Source: Plasmodium relictum
Taxonomy: Eukaryota > Apicomplexa > Aconoidasida > Haemosporida > Plasmodiidae
Direction: 5' to 3'
DNA length: 64,000 bases
NCBI RefSeq assembly: GCF_900005765.1
Contig: NC_041684.1
Location: forward strand, 528,889 to 592,888
Below, piece by piece: positions 1 through 12,295 of this stretch; within the stretch, counting starts at the first letter, position 1; each line of letters starts with the position of its first letter. Position numbers and translations under genes: made by a program. The notes beneath the pieces were generated by a model. It did no database searches and was not told the DNA's origin. It saw nothing but the letters and a program-made list of their open reading frames with translations.

Positions 1-206
1 TCTTCATTTTTAAATTCAGTTTTGGAAATTTCTTCATTAAAAACATATATGGTAGCATCAATTACTTTTTCATACTTTAGTTTTTGTGAAAATTTTTCTA
101 AAAAATAGGGAATTTCTAGCTGCACTAATAAAAAAAAGGCTAATAAAGTATTATCGTCTAATTTATCCATTGTATCGATATATTTAACAGCACAATTTAT
201 GTCAAT
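1..206 (-). CDS. Partial exon of an unknown protein, cut by the window edge
   Basis: On the minus strand a frame stays open from position 206 to position 1, about 68 codons (starts IDINCAVKYIDTMDKLDDNT). It is preceded by a TTTTAG acceptor whose AG is at 207-208 on the plus strand. Its composition (Leu, Phe, Glu, Lys, with Gln, Cys and Pro) is far richer than the surrounding AT noise, so it is coding. An internal ATG at 170 could instead be the start if the acceptor is not used. The 3' part lies left of the window. I found no upstream exon with confidence between 206 and the RAP gene. The sequence looks alpha-helical. I do not recognise the family. Confidence 0.6.
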   Translation of the reverse strand, partial: MDINCAVKYIDTMDKLDDNTLLAFFLLVQLEIPYFLEKFSQKLKYEKVIDATIYVFNEEISKTEFKNE

Positions 207-1664
207 CTAAAATTAAAAATAAAAATAGATATATATATATAATTATTAGTAAATAAGTAAATACAAAAATAAAAATTTGTGTTATTTCATATTTGGTAAA
301 TATCATATATATTAATTTTAATTCAAAAATATATTATTTGGAAAAAAAAAAAAATATAGATAAGACAATTTTTCTCAAATAATGAAATATTTGTAGACAT
401 CAATAAGAAATAATATTTTAAAATTTTTTCATTCATTTTTCCTTTTTGCATTAAGTCTTATTATAAATAGAAAAACAAAAGCTTCCTTCCAAATTAGAAG
501 TGTATTATGATATATACATGTATATAATTTTTTTATTTACTTTATGAAATGACCAAATTATATAATATAAAATTATAGCATTTTTGAAAATATAAAATAT
601 CATCATTTTTTTTTTTAATAGAGTCCTATCCATTTAATTTTATATTTACAAACAATGTTCATGATATTATTATTGTGTTAAAATATATATTAATATGTGT
701 ATTATATGTAATCATGCATGACCTTTATTCCTGTGTGATTTGTAATTTTGCATATATACATATATATATAAAGAACTTTATGATTTATAACTTCACATCA
801 ATTTAAAGAAAATAATAAAAAAACTTAAAAACTCCCATAATTTTATTTTTTTCTCAATGAAATATATTTATAAGTAACTTTTAATTTCCTTTGCTATTTT
901 TTTCTATGTATTAAATTTTTTTTTTTTTTAATAACATATTGCATGTAGAACAAATCTATGGAAGATTAATTTAAATTTTTACACTTAATTTCATATTAAA
1001 TCAAATTGTTGATCTTTAAATATATTTCTTTTTTTTTTTTATCTTTTTGATGTATACTTATAAAATATACATCTGAGTAATAATAAAAAAAAAAAAAAAA
1101 AAAAATTAAAAAAAGAGATCATTATACATTATTTAAAATTTTATGACAAAAAGAATAATATATGTCATAATTTTTATTATATACTATATTAAAAACAAAA
1201 AAAGAAAAGTATAAAATAAAAATAATAAAATAAAATAGATATCAATATAAATAATATATTATATAAAAGAAATTTAAAAAATACAAAAACAAAAATATGC
1301 CTCAATTTTAAAATTTAATAGAAAATTATGTTTTTCTCAAAACACGAAAAAAAAAATTAATATATTAATATCCCCTCCTAGTAAATAAAAACGAAATATT
1401 TAATAATGCATCCTTAAAATTTTAAAATAATTTTCTATATTATTTTGATTGTAATTTATATAATAATTTTACTTCTATATTTCCTTTAATTCTTTCCTTT
1501 TTTTTTTTAGACTGACACAAGTTGCATTTACATTAAATATTGTTTTGCATTTTTAAAAATTCACTATGATTCTCTTTATCTCTCTTTTTTTTTTACTTTT
1601 TCTAGGTATTTATTAATAATATACAATATAAACAGTCATTCAATTTTTAAGAAAAATTTTGAGC
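207..1664. other. AT-rich gap: likely intron/5' region of the left gene and 3' UTR of the RAP gene
   Basis: No ORF of convincing composition. It holds poly-A/T tracts and (TA)n. A slightly GC-richer patch at 690-760 (minus strand) could hide a short 5' exon of the left-edge gene, but no donor site there is convincing. Confidence 0.5.
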
Positions 1665-2990
1665 TTATAGCGAAAGATGTATTTTGGGTTCGTTTTTTGT
1701 TTTTTCTATTTCTTTTTGAATTTTATAGAACTTTAATTCCTTTAATTTATTTTTTATATCCTCTGCACTTATATTTGGGAAATGGTCTAAATTTTTTCCT
1801 AATGGTTCTTTTTCTCTTAATTTTTTAACATATTCAATTTTTTTTTTTATATCATTTCCAAATTTTAACCAATCTAACCATACAATGCGTCTAATATTCC
1901 ATCCTAAATCATATAAAATCCTATGCTGTAATTTTACACTTTCTGTATATTGATTAGTTGATGTATAAAAGCAGGTAGGGCCATCAACAAACCAACAGTT
2001 TCTTTTTTCATTAATTTCACCAATGTCAATAAAGTAACATCCCCATAAAAAAGTGTTTCTATGACTAATGCCCAATTTGGCTAGACAGTCAGAAACTTCC
2101 CACTGAAATTCAGATGGTTTTCTAGAAATTTCTGGAATTCTTCTCATACTTAATCTAACATAAAAACTTTTTACTTTATTTGACAAAGAATCCCATACAT
2201 GAGGAAATAATACCCTTACTGCAACTGCAGATTTATATGCATTCTTATAATGCTGTGGCCTTGCACATATAAACATATTGCTGAATCTTGTTAATATATA
2301 TTTTTTGACTTCATCATCGTATAAATTAATTAATGTAACATCATTTATTACATTTCGAAAATCTTGTGCAAATATTATTTCCAATTTATTTATCATATTT
2401 TTATTCACATGACTTTTAAAATTTTTGTCATGAATACTTAGTTTTGCGATAGATGTATTTATCTTAATTAAATCTTTTGTTCTAATATCATCAGATTTAC
2501 TTATAACAGTTTTGCAAAATTCCTTGAAAAACTCTTCCTTTCTTATTAATACTCTATTTAGAGACCATGCTACACACATCAAGGGATGACTATAAAAACT
2601 ATCCAAATTATTTTGTATTGACGTTAAAAATTTATCATAAAATTCGGTGTTTAAAAATTTGCTTTTACCCATTCCATAAAAAATATAACCAATTTGTTGA
2701 GGAGTTAAAGTTTCAGAAATTTCTAAAATTCTTTTACTGTATCCTCTCCATAATTCATAATCATGTTTTCTTAATGTTGCTGCTTTTTGAACACACGCAG
2801 AAATGTATTGACCATCCATTAGTTCTACATTGCTTGTTAAACATACATTCATAGGTAACCAATATTCTCGAGTTCTTTGTTGGGCCCATGAACGAAATCT
2901 TTTGTGCATACGCTTTGCCTTATATTTTATTCTACTTTCTCTTCTTATAGCATTAATAATAACTCTTTCTCTTGGCCTTATTAGTCCCAT
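1665..2990 (-). CDS. RAP-domain protein, probably organellar RNA-binding
   Basis: Single exon, 441 aa. The C-terminal part (about residues 300-395) contains a RAP domain: a strand ending FVDGPTCFY, then the basic segment with QHRILYDLGWNIRRIVWLDW, the typical 'R..L...GW.v..I.w..W' pattern. The middle is helical with Leu/Ile-rich repeats, as in octotricopeptide/FASTK-like RAP proteins. The N-terminus (first 45 residues) is rich in Arg and Lys with few acidic residues, compatible with mitochondrial targeting. Apicomplexan RAP proteins are known mostly as mitochondrial or apicoplast RNA-processing factors; that role is inferred here. The start is the only ATG near the open-frame limit. The gene is divergent from the ORC3-like gene across a 5-kb gap. 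Confidence 0.88.
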   Translation of the reverse strand: MGLIRPRERVIINAIRRESRIKYKAKRMHKRFRSWAQQRTREYWLPMNVCLTSNVELMDGQYISACVQKAATLRKHDYELWRGYSKRILEISETLTPQQIGYIFYGMGKSKFLNTEFYDKFLTSIQNNLDSFYSHPLMCVAWSLNRVLIRKEEFFKEFCKTVISKSDDIRTKDLIKINTSIAKLSIHDKNFKSHVNKNMINKLEIIFAQDFRNVINDVTLINLYDDEVKKYILTRFSNMFICARPQHYKNAYKSAVAVRVLFPHVWDSLSNKVKSFYVRLSMRRIPEISRKPSEFQWEVSDCLAKLGISHRNTFLWGCYFIDIGEINEKRNCWFVDGPTCFYTSTNQYTESVKLQHRILYDLGWNIRRIVWLDWLKFGNDIKKKIEYVKKLREKEPLGKNLDHFPNISAEDIKNKLKELKFYKIQKEIEKTKNEPKIHLSL

Positions 2991-5900
2991 TTTTTCTTAT
3001 AATTTTAAAATAAAAAAATATTATCTAGTACTAAAATTTGGAATTCAAAAAAAAAAAAAAAAAAAAATCAGAAAATATAATATTAAAGTCAAATGCTAAT
3101 GCCTATACACCCCTGATATTGTAAATAAGATCATTTCATAGAAATTATATTTAGTAAGGAAAAAAAAAATATATAGCATTTGAGTAAATATATATGTTTA
3201 GCACATATATACAATGCTATAACATTTTTTTTTTAAATATCATAGTAATCAAAACAATTTTTTTACATTATTTTGTAAAATTATCATTTTGATTATATTA
3301 TTATTATTACATTAATTTTTTATTCGTAATGATATATCATATTTGAGAATATTTGTTAAAATGGAATTTTTTTTTCTGCTGTTATTACTCTATATTTTCG
3401 AAAGATAAAAAGAATTTTACATAATTATGTAATTATATTGTAAATTTTTTCTATATATTTATTTTTCTTTCTTTTTTTAAGTATAATCTTTCTTTTAAAT
3501 ATTTTAAAGGAAAATTTCACATGAAAAAAAAGTATATTTAAGTCACATAAACTAAATAAATATTTTAGCAAATATATATAATATATATAATTAATAAATT
3601 TTATTTATTCTGTAACTTATTTTTTTATTTTTGGATCATTATTTCCTCAATATATTTTTATAAATATCATTAAAAATGACAATTTTCTTTTTTTTTTCTT
3701 TTCATTTCTTTTCCTTTTTTTTTTTTTTTTTTTTCTCTTCTCCATTTTTTTTTTATTTTATCTTTATATATATAAAAATTAAGATTTTTTTTTAAAATAA
3801 CATGTTTTTAATTCTAATAATCCAAAGACTTACAAAAAAATTAAATATTTTTTTAAACCTCAAATATATTATTTCAATGTTTTATTTTATTTTATTATTG
3901 CTATTTTTTTTTTTAATAGTAAATATTATAAATTATTTATAAAAATATATGGAAATGAAAAATTATATTTATTCATAAAAAAAGTTGAATGTATTTTTAA
4001 AATGTATTATTTTATAGTAACATAATATTTTCTCTTAAAATGAGATATCAAAACTATTTCATCGAATATATTATATTACAATAAAATACTACCTTCTCAA
4101 TAGTAAGAATTATAAAACTGATTTTTGTAAAATTTTTTAAAAATTTTTTTTTACACAACGTATAATAAGAAGAAAAGAAATTGTTATATCATAAAAGTTG
4201 AAGTCTATATATATATTTTATTTTTTTTTTTTGAAGCTAAATATTAATAAAAGTTATTTTTGTTATATCTATTTTCTTTTTTCTAAATAATAAATTAAGA
4301 TGCCATAAAAAGAAAATATTTCTCCTCTTGATTTTTTATTTATATCGTAATTTAACAAATATTATGATTACTTATTTTTTTATTATGTGTTATTTATTTT
4401 TTTTTTTCTTCATTTTTTTAAATAGGTTAAAAAATTATTTTCTTATGTATGAATATATTTGTATTTATTCATTTTTACTATATTAAAATATTATAACTAT
4501 TTTATTATTTATTTATATTTTTAAAAAATATGAATATCCATATTTATGTGTCTTATTTTAATATAATTTTAAATATTCATTTTTTATTGTAAGTATATAT
4601 AGTGATAAATAAAAATCGTATAAATATTTATATGTATATATCAACAATTTCTTGATAAACTATATTAATGTTTTATATAAAACTAGGAAATAATAAAAGA
4701 AAAAAAGTAATAATAAAACATTTTATTTTAGCAAATACTTTTTATTTAAAAAATTATAGTATGTACAAAAATTTATTATCTTAAAAGCAATAACAAGTTA
4801 TTTACTTTATTTCTCAAGAGTAGTTAAAAAAGACTATTTATGTCCAATCTTTATTAAAAAGTAATTTTTTTTAAATAATCATTAAATAGCAAACATTTTA
4901 TTTTTCATTAGAAAAAAATATTATTTTTTTATCTAATAAGTTATATGCACTCTATATATATATATATATATATATATTGTATATATATAAAATATACATA
5001 TATTTGATTTTAATTATTATGTATCGTCCTTTTAAAAATTATTTTTTTATTCGGAGAATACGTATTTTCTCTCGACCATATGAATTATTTTCCTTTATTT
5101 TAAAAAGTAAATGTGAAGATAATACATAAAATAAAATTAGTATGGCAATACAATACCAATTTTTTTTTATTGTATGTTCAATAAAAAGATTCATTATATG
5201 TTAATAAAAAAAAAAAAAATAAATAATAATATAAATATTCAAGTGAAAAAAAAAGGAAAATTAAATACAAAATTATTAAAAATAATTAAAATAAATATAA
5301 TTTTGAAGTAATTTTTTTAGAAAATATAATTCGTAGCATGCAATAGTTACCATATTTGCACATGTTAACCTTAAAATGAATTTGTTAAATATTTTTTAAT
5401 TGTGTATTTTTAAATTACATAAGTTTCCATTTTCTTTTTTTTTTTTTCGGAACTTTTGCAATTTCTATCATTATTAATATTAAAAAAAAAAAAATATTAA
5501 ATTAATGTATATTTTCATTTTTCTAAATAACCCTTTTTTTAATTTTTTTGTTTTTCTGTATTATTTTAATCCAAGAAATGTTTGTCTTTTTTTTTAAGTT
5601 TGCATGTTATTTTGTATTCCAATTATTTTCGATTTTTTAATATAATTTTGAATCTTACAATTTTTTTTTTTTTATTCGCTTAGTTACCATATACTTTTTT
5701 TTTTGTGTAACTATTTGTGTAAAATGTATTATTTAAGATAATATATTTTTTTTAGATTTTTACTTGTTTTTGTATTATGTAATTTGATTTAGATCTTTTA
5801 AGTTTCTTTTCAATTTTTTTATTTGTTTTGTTTATTTCTGTATTATTTTTTTTAGTTTTTTTGTTTATTTCTGTATTATAATTTTTTTTAGTTTTTTTGT

Positions 5901-8101
5901 TTATTTCTGTATTGTAGTTTTTTTTTGTTTTTTTATTTGTTTTGTTTATTTTAGTTTTGTTCAATTTTTTGTTTTCATTTGTTTTATTATTATATAGGTT
6001 TTTTTTTGTATATCCTAATATTTATTTGTTTTTATTTTTTCATTTTATTTTTGTTTATTGTTTTTTGTTTTTTTGTTATTTTATATATTTTTTTTTTTTT
6101 GTTATTTTGTATCTTTTTTTATGTTGTTTTATATTTTTCTTTTTTTTTGTGTTATTTTGTATTTTTTTTTCTGTTTTTCTTTTTTTTTGGTTCTATACTT
6201 TTTTTGACTTTTTGTTAATTTTTTTTCTTTCCTTTTTTGGTATTTTTTTTTGTCAAATATATACTATTTCTTTTTTGTCTAATTTCTTTTTTTATATGTT
6301 TATTTAGATTTTGTCTTATTTCTTGTTTCTTTTAGTACAATTTTTTTTTTTAAATGTATTTGTCTGTTTTTTAAATTATCCTTTGTAGATATTTAAAGCC
6401 CTTTGTATTTGGACTTTTTTTGCGAATTTTTTTCAAATATACTTTTTTTTTGTTTGAATGTATTGAAAAATAATTTCATACAAGAAATTTTTAGTTACAT
6501 TTATTTGTTTTTATATTTATTTTATTTTATTTTTTTATTTTTTTTTTAAATGGATTTTTGTAATTCGTCATATTTTATGTAAGAGTATTCTTTGTTAAAA
6601 GTTTAAAAAGCTTATTTAAAAAAAAAGTTCTATGTTTTTTATTTTAATGCTCTTACGTATTTATAATTTCTTATGAAAGAATTGTGTTTATATATATTTA
6701 TATTAATTTAACAGTTCTTGATAAATTTTTAAAATAAGAATATGAAATTTATGATGACATATTTGTGAGAACAAATATTATAATAGATATATTTTATTTT
6801 TTATTTTTTTTTTAGTTAAATATAAATTCTTAATATTTTTTTTATATGAAATTGCATAAGTATAATTTTCCATATTTTTTCAATAAAAAAAATATGTATA
6901 TATATAGTATCGACATTTTGTATTATATATTTTTTTTTTATTAATTTATATTAATAAAAATAAATAAATAGAAGTAAAATAGAAAATAGTATTAGAAAAA
7001 CAATTATCAAAATATACATATTTTTTTTAAAAAAACAATTTTGTTTTTCATTAAATTATTTTTATATATATATTTAATGCGAATATATATATTTGTAAAT
7101 GTAGACAGAGAAAAAAAAACGGAGACACTATTTTATTTTTTTTTTTTGAATTAAATTTATATACAGGAAGTATATATAAAAAACATTAGTAGTAAAAATA
7201 AAAAAAAAAAAAAATAGTAAAATCTTAAAAATAATGAAACTCATATATTAATATAAAATATTTAGAGCAATTTGTTTTATATGCAAATACTTTTCTTACA
7301 GATATATATATATATGCAATTTTAAAAGAGAAATTAAAATTATGAATATATTTAAATTTTATGAATATATACGATTAAGTATTTTAAGGTGTATGCATTT
7401 TCTTTTTTTTTTTTTATTCATAGTTATTTTAATTATATGAGATATTCGAGTTATGAAATCAAATGTGCTATTAAATATAAAGAAAATAAATATTTTAAAT
7501 GTTTACAATAAAAAAAAAGAACATATTTAAATCAAAACATATTATAAATTATATTTTTTAATCTTTAAATTATATACATGTATCTATATTCAGTAAATAA
7601 AATATAAAAGTATTGTTGTCTTTTTATTAAAATGTAGAAAAAAGTTATATTTTTTCTCTTTACTTCTAAAAATTTATAATTATATTAAAAAAATAAACAT
7701 AATTTAAAACATCTTATTTTCATTAATTGTTTTTTATCTAATATAAAATAAAGATAAAAAGCAAAATATATTTCTTTATATACATATATATATATATATA
7801 TTCATTTAAAAAAAAAAAAAGCTTAAGAAGTTAAAAATTAAAATATTTTTGTTTTCCAAAGAGTTATAGTTATACAACATTCTATAAAAATAATATTAAA
7901 TGATAAAAATACACACAAATTTTTGAAAATAATTATGTCATTGAAATAGATAAAAGTTGGGAAAATACATAAAACTGAATGGAATATAATAATGAGAATT
8001 ATGGTTTTATCTATAATATATTGACATAATTAAAAAATTGTAAATATAAAAATAAAAGTTAACTATTGAATATTATATATCAAGAGAGTATAATATACAC
8101 A
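2991..8101. other. 5.1-kb gap between divergent RAP and ORC3-like genes
   Basis: No gene seen. It must contain both promoters. A patch at 3090-3145 just upstream of the RAP start is more GC-rich (contains ACACCCCTGATA) and may be a promoter or 5' UTR element. A small GC-richer patch at 5330-5380 (with GCATGCAATAG) is isolated. The block 5400-6560 is T-rich on the plus strand and is listed separately. The rest is poly-A/T and (TA)n. Confidence 0.6.
5820..5945. repeat. Imperfect 33-36 bp tandem repeat, about 3 units
   Basis: Three consecutive copies of a unit beginning TTTATTTCTGTATTAT and ending in a T-run with AGT or TGT. The copies are 33-36 bp, so length varies by whole trinucleotides. On the minus strand it reads as an Asn/Lys repeat (NTEINKKTKKNY-like) within a 70-codon open frame (5752-5964). 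I judge it non-coding low complexity. A short Asn/Lys peptide cannot be excluded, because the unit length keeps frame. Confidence 0.6.
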
Positions 8102-11100
8102 ATGAGTGAGAAAAAAAGTGTGGTATATAAAGGAAAAGGTTATATATTAAAAAGAGCTAATAAGGAATATATATACCAAAACAACACAAAAAAAAAAATA
8201 TATATTGAAAAGAAAAAAAATAATATTTTCAATAAATTTAAACCAGTTATATTACCATTACTAAATCAAAATAATAAAATAAGGAATAATGATACTTTGA
8301 AGAACGATATAAATTTACTAAATGAAAGTGAAATAAATAGTTATTTATTAAGAAATAAAGCATTTAGATTAACGTGGTCATGTATTATAGAAAAAATTCA
8401 AAAAGAAATAAATATAGAAATATCTAAAAATTTGAATAATGTTTTCGAAGAAATATACTTATATTCTATATCGAATAATGAATATCTTCCTTTAATTTTA
8501 GTAACATCAGGAACAAATGTTGCTGACCATGAAATAATTATTGATACATTATCTTACGAATTAAAAAAATGGAATTACAAGAAAAGAACAGAAAGTGATC
8601 ATGATATGAGTATTATGGATGTATTAAATGAAAAAAAGAAAAAAAAAAAAATAAGTTTAAATAATGATGATGAAAATGAAAAAGAAAATAATGTATTAAT
8701 TAACAAGTTAAATAACAAGAGTGAAAATAAATATTTAAATAATGATATATCTGATGATAATGATATATATGTATGTTCGATTAATTCAAGCACTTCTAAT
8801 AATATAAATTTGGCTATATATAATATATATGACCAATTATATAAAGAGTATAAAATGAGAAGTACTACAAAAAAAAAATATAAGAAATCCATCAGCAAGG
8901 GTATTTATAGTAATGATTCAAGAAACAATGTAAGAAGAAATAATAGTAATTCATGTAACATTACGAAAAATGAAAATAATGTTTCCTCTATTTATGTACA
9001 TAAAGAGGTAATAGATGATTATTCTTTAAATAGAAAAATGGTAAGTATAGATAAATTAATTGAATTATACAAAAATATGAGTGAAATTAATAAAAAAGAA
9101 GAGGAAGAAGAAGAAAATTCTGATTATGATAATGATTTATCATCCATTTATGAAGAAATCAAACGAAATAATGAAAATTCTCTTGATAATTATGGAAAAT
9201 TGGGATTATATAACAAACAAAATAATTATTTCAGTGATGGTAGAAAAAAAGTAAGAATAATTATTTTAATACATGATTGTGAATATTTTAACATTAATAT
9301 ATTAAATGGAATCTTAAATGTTCTCATAAATTTACGAATAGATAATAAACTTTGCTTAAGTGTAATATTAGGAGTGTCTACACCTTCTTTTTTTTTTAAT
9401 AGAATAACTACACCCGATACACAAAGTAAATTAAGAATTAAAACTGTAGATATATTGAACAATAAATTAATATGTGAAAATATTTGCAACAGTTTATTAT
9501 TTGAGAATATTTTGCCTTTTATAATAAGTTTCAGGACTATGCATACTATAAAATTATTGCTACATAAAAATAATCAATCAATTAGTCATTTAATTCATAT
9601 TCTATATATTTTAACTAAGGAGTTTTATGATAATAACATGTTTTCCTTTTTATCATTACCTATGAATTATTATTTAAGTGTATATGAAAATTGTGATAAT
9701 GAAGAAATCATCACAGATTATTCTCCTTATACTTTTGTGCGCTCTCATAAGAAATCATTTTCAAATTATTCAAAATATGATATAAGGAAATTACATAAAA
9801 AAATTATTTCTTTATGTTATTCAGCCAATTTATACTATAGGCACTTATCTTACATTAAAAAGAAATATTCTTCTATCTTAGTAGAAAACTATTTTAATTT
9901 ACATGGAAAAGATTCCATTATACATACACCAACAAATTCAGATAATGATTATGAAGATTTTACATTAAAAAAAAACTCAGTGAAATATCAAAAACAAAGC
10001 AAAAAGGATAAAGATGATTTTTTAAAAAATAATGAAAAAAATTTTAAAAATTGTTACATTAATACAAATAATATGAGATATGAAAAAGAAAATGAAAAAA
10101 GTAATTTATCTATTTTGAAATCAAGAAGCTCCATTTTAAACAAAAATGAAGTATTATCTAACATAAATTCTAGTAATTACAAAAACAGGAAAATTTCAGA
10201 ACCAACTAAAGAAAAAAGAAAATTAAGTAATAATTATAGTGTAAAAGGAAGTGCTGTACAGGAAATGGAATATAAAATAATAAATAATGGATATATAAAG
10301 GAAAGAGAAAGTGTTAACACGATGAAAAGTGAATATAAAAATAATGAAAATAACATGATAAAGGGACAGGTGCATGAAATTAAAAAAGAAATAAAGGAAA
10401 ATATCAAAAAAAAAGATGATTTTTTTGACAGAAATTTATACGCTTGGCAATTTAAAGCGAATACTATAAATTGGTGGTTTGATCATCCTTTTAAAGATTT
10501 AGTTTATTTTTATGAAAATTTTAAATTAAAAAACAATTTAAAAAATGAAATTAATAAATTATTAGATATGGAAGGTAAAGGTACAAATAATTTACATGAT
10601 ATAAATAATGTAAAAGAAATTAATAAAAATTTATGTGAAGTTTCTTTGTCTATATCTATATTACAACTAATTGAAAGAAAGTATGCTTTTAATATAGCTA
10701 TCAATTTAATTAATATCATAATAAAATCTAAATCTGAATATAATAATTCTTTGAAGAGAACGGAGTATTTTCGAAAGCTATTTGAAAATTATGAAAAAAT
10801 TAAGTGGCATGAAAATAAAAACATATTATACATAGAAGAGATTTATAAAATTGTAGAAAATGATATAAAAAAATGCATTAATTTTTTAATAGATATTATA
10901 ACCCCATATTATTTTAAAAATCAAGAAGTATTACTAGAAATATTAAAGGAATTTAAAAAATATTACACTAAGATTTACGCCATTGTATATAATTTAGAAG
11001 ATTATTTATATTTATTAAAAGAAAAAGAAAAAGAAAAAGATAAAGAAAATTTTATGAATGACGATTTTTCAAAAAACTATTCTTCTTATTCTGTTTCTTT

Positions 11101-12295
11101 TTCTATATATTATTCTCTTTTTTTTAAATTGGATGATTTAATAGAAATGCTCAGAAAGTATATTAATAAAAAGAACCATTTCAGTTTATCACAAAATAAT
11201 AACAGTAAAAATAATTCTGAAAAAAAAAAGATGAATATTAATTCTGAGTTCAATGAATTTACTGAATACGAGAGTACAAGTGAAGATGAAAGAGAACATG
11301 AAAAAGAACGTGATAATGAGAAATTAAAGGGGAAAAAAAAAGAAAAAAAGAATAAAAAAGCTTATAAAAGATATTTGACAATAGAAAATTCTACTTTAAA
11401 AAAAGAATTGTGTGAAAATAAAGAAATAAATTTTGGGGATATATCTGATTGTATGAATCTTTTTATTCATGATTATTTATATTTATTACTTCTTCCCCCG
11501 GTATATTATCATCCATTAGCATATGAATTAATAATACATAAGCCTGATAAAGATTTTACTGATATTATGACAAGAGATATAAAATCTGAATTGTTATCAA
11601 CATTATGTTATACTAATCCATATAAAACAGGAAACCTAATGTGTTCTTGTTGTTTTTCTTCTGAAAATCCGACGGATTCAGATTTTAATACTAACATTGT
11701 TTGTGATAATAAAATTTATTTAAATCCTTATTATGATAATATATCAACTTTAGAGGATTTAGTAAACATATACAGAATTTATGAAAGATGTAATAAAACC
11801 ATTGATCTTTATAATTTCTTTATTTCTTTTTTAAATATTAAAATAGATAAATTTTTAGGATATTCTATAGAAAATGGAGAAGAAAAAAATAACCCTAAAG
11901 ATAATGATGATAATAATTTATGTACAGAAATGCTTCAGGAATATTATTTAAAATTTATTATAGCTATCAGCGCCTTTTGTTCTTTTTTTAAAATATTAAA
12001 ACCCCCTAATGTTTCAGCTCTTTTAAATTATGATGATAAAGAAAATTATACTTCTAATAATTCCGATTCCAATGTTACAGAAAATTCTGAAGAATCTATC
12101 ATCAAATTTTTGTCTGATATTAAAAAATCATTACAAGGATGTACCAGCAAAAAATTATTATTTGGTAAATTATATTACAATCAAACCATTATATCAAGAG
12201 AATTTTATTTACAAAAAATGATACAGCACAATTCCGAATATAAAAGAGAAATTCATTGTTCTGAAGATATGAAAAGAAGGAAAAAAAAAACTTAA
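8102..12295 (+). CDS. ORC3: Origin recognition complex subunit 3-like protein
   Basis: Single exon, 1397 aa from the ATG at 8102 (an open frame extends upstream but has no earlier ATG). The N-terminal third has an AAA+-like region: LPLILVTSGTNVADHEIIID near residues 130-150, then, after a long low-complexity insertion, RIIILIHDCEYFNINILNGI near residue 384 (degenerate Walker B strand). Next comes a segment resembling ORC3 'lpl.li.GiaT....ih..lp' (SVILGVSTPSFFFNRI). The C-terminus carries the ORC3 winged-helix signature: LLPPVYYHPLAYELI, RDIKSELLSTLCYTNPY, and YLKFIIAISAFCSFFKIL followed by KPP, matching 'RFiraVsELellGFIKPT' of animal ORC3. Expected role: origin licensing in the nucleus within ORC. 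It is about twice the length of human ORC3 because of Asn/Lys insertions (roughly residues 180-375 and 620-800). Confidence 0.82.
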   Translation: MSEKKSVVYKGKGYILKRANKEYIYQNNTKKKIYIEKKKNNIFNKFKPVILPLLNQNNKIRNNDTLKNDINLLNESEINSYLLRNKAFRLTWSCIIEKIQKEINIEISKNLNNVFEEIYLYSISNNEYLPLILVTSGTNVADHEIIIDTLSYELKKWNYKKRTESDHDMSIMDVLNEKKKKKKISLNNDDENEKENNVLINKLNNKSENKYLNNDISDDNDIYVCSINSSTSNNINLAIYNIYDQLYKEYKMRSTTKKKYKKSISKGIYSNDSRNNVRRNNSNSCNITKNENNVSSIYVHKEVIDDYSLNRKMVSIDKLIELYKNMSEINKKEEEEEENSDYDNDLSSIYEEIKRNNENSLDNYGKLGLYNKQNNYFSDGRKKVRIIILIHDCEYFNINILNGILNVLINLRIDNKLCLSVILGVSTPSFFFNRITTPDTQSKLRIKTVDILNNKLICENICNSLLFENILPFIISFRTMHTIKLLLHKNNQSISHLIHILYILTKEFYDNNMFSFLSLPMNYYLSVYENCDNEEIITDYSPYTFVRSHKKSFSNYSKYDIRKLHKKIISLCYSANLYYRHLSYIKKKYSSILVENYFNLHGKDSIIHTPTNSDNDYEDFTLKKNSVKYQKQSKKDKDDFLKNNEKNFKNCYINTNNMRYEKENEKSNLSILKSRSSILNKNEVLSNINSSNYKNRKISEPTKEKRKLSNNYSVKGSAVQEMEYKIINNGYIKERESVNTMKSEYKNNENNMIKGQVHEIKKEIKENIKKKDDFFDRNLYAWQFKANTINWWFDHPFKDLVYFYENFKLKNNLKNEINKLLDMEGKGTNNLHDINNVKEINKNLCEVSLSISILQLIERKYAFNIAINLINIIIKSKSEYNNSLKRTEYFRKLFENYEKIKWHENKNILYIEEIYKIVENDIKKCINFLIDIITPYYFKNQEVLLEILKEFKKYYTKIYAIVYNLEDYLYLLKEKEKEKDKENFMNDDFSKNYSSYSVSFSIYYSLFFKLDDLIEMLRKYINKKNHFSLSQNNNSKNNSEKKKMNINSEFNEFTEYESTSEDEREHEKERDNEKLKGKKKEKKNKKAYKRYLTIENSTLKKELCENKEINFGDISDCMNLFIHDYLYLLLLPPVYYHPLAYELIIHKPDKDFTDIMTRDIKSELLSTLCYTNPYKTGNLMCSCCFSSENPTDSDFNTNIVCDNKIYLNPYYDNISTLEDLVNIYRIYERCNKTIDLYNFFISFLNIKIDKFLGYSIENGEEKNNPKDNDDNNLCTEMLQEYYLKFIIAISAFCSFFKILKPPNVSALLNYDDKENYTSNNSDSNVTENSEESIIKFLSDIKKSLQGCTSKKLLFGKLYYNQTIISREFYLQKMIQHNSEYKREIHCSEDMKRRKKKT

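Noticed and set aside
5942-6307. 121-codon Phe-rich plus-strand frame
   Set aside because: No ATG start; made of T-runs in a skewed block.
2991-8101. Centromere
   Set aside because: The 5-kb gap is long, but its composition resembles other gaps here, and as I recall the syntenic P. falciparum segment is not centromeric.
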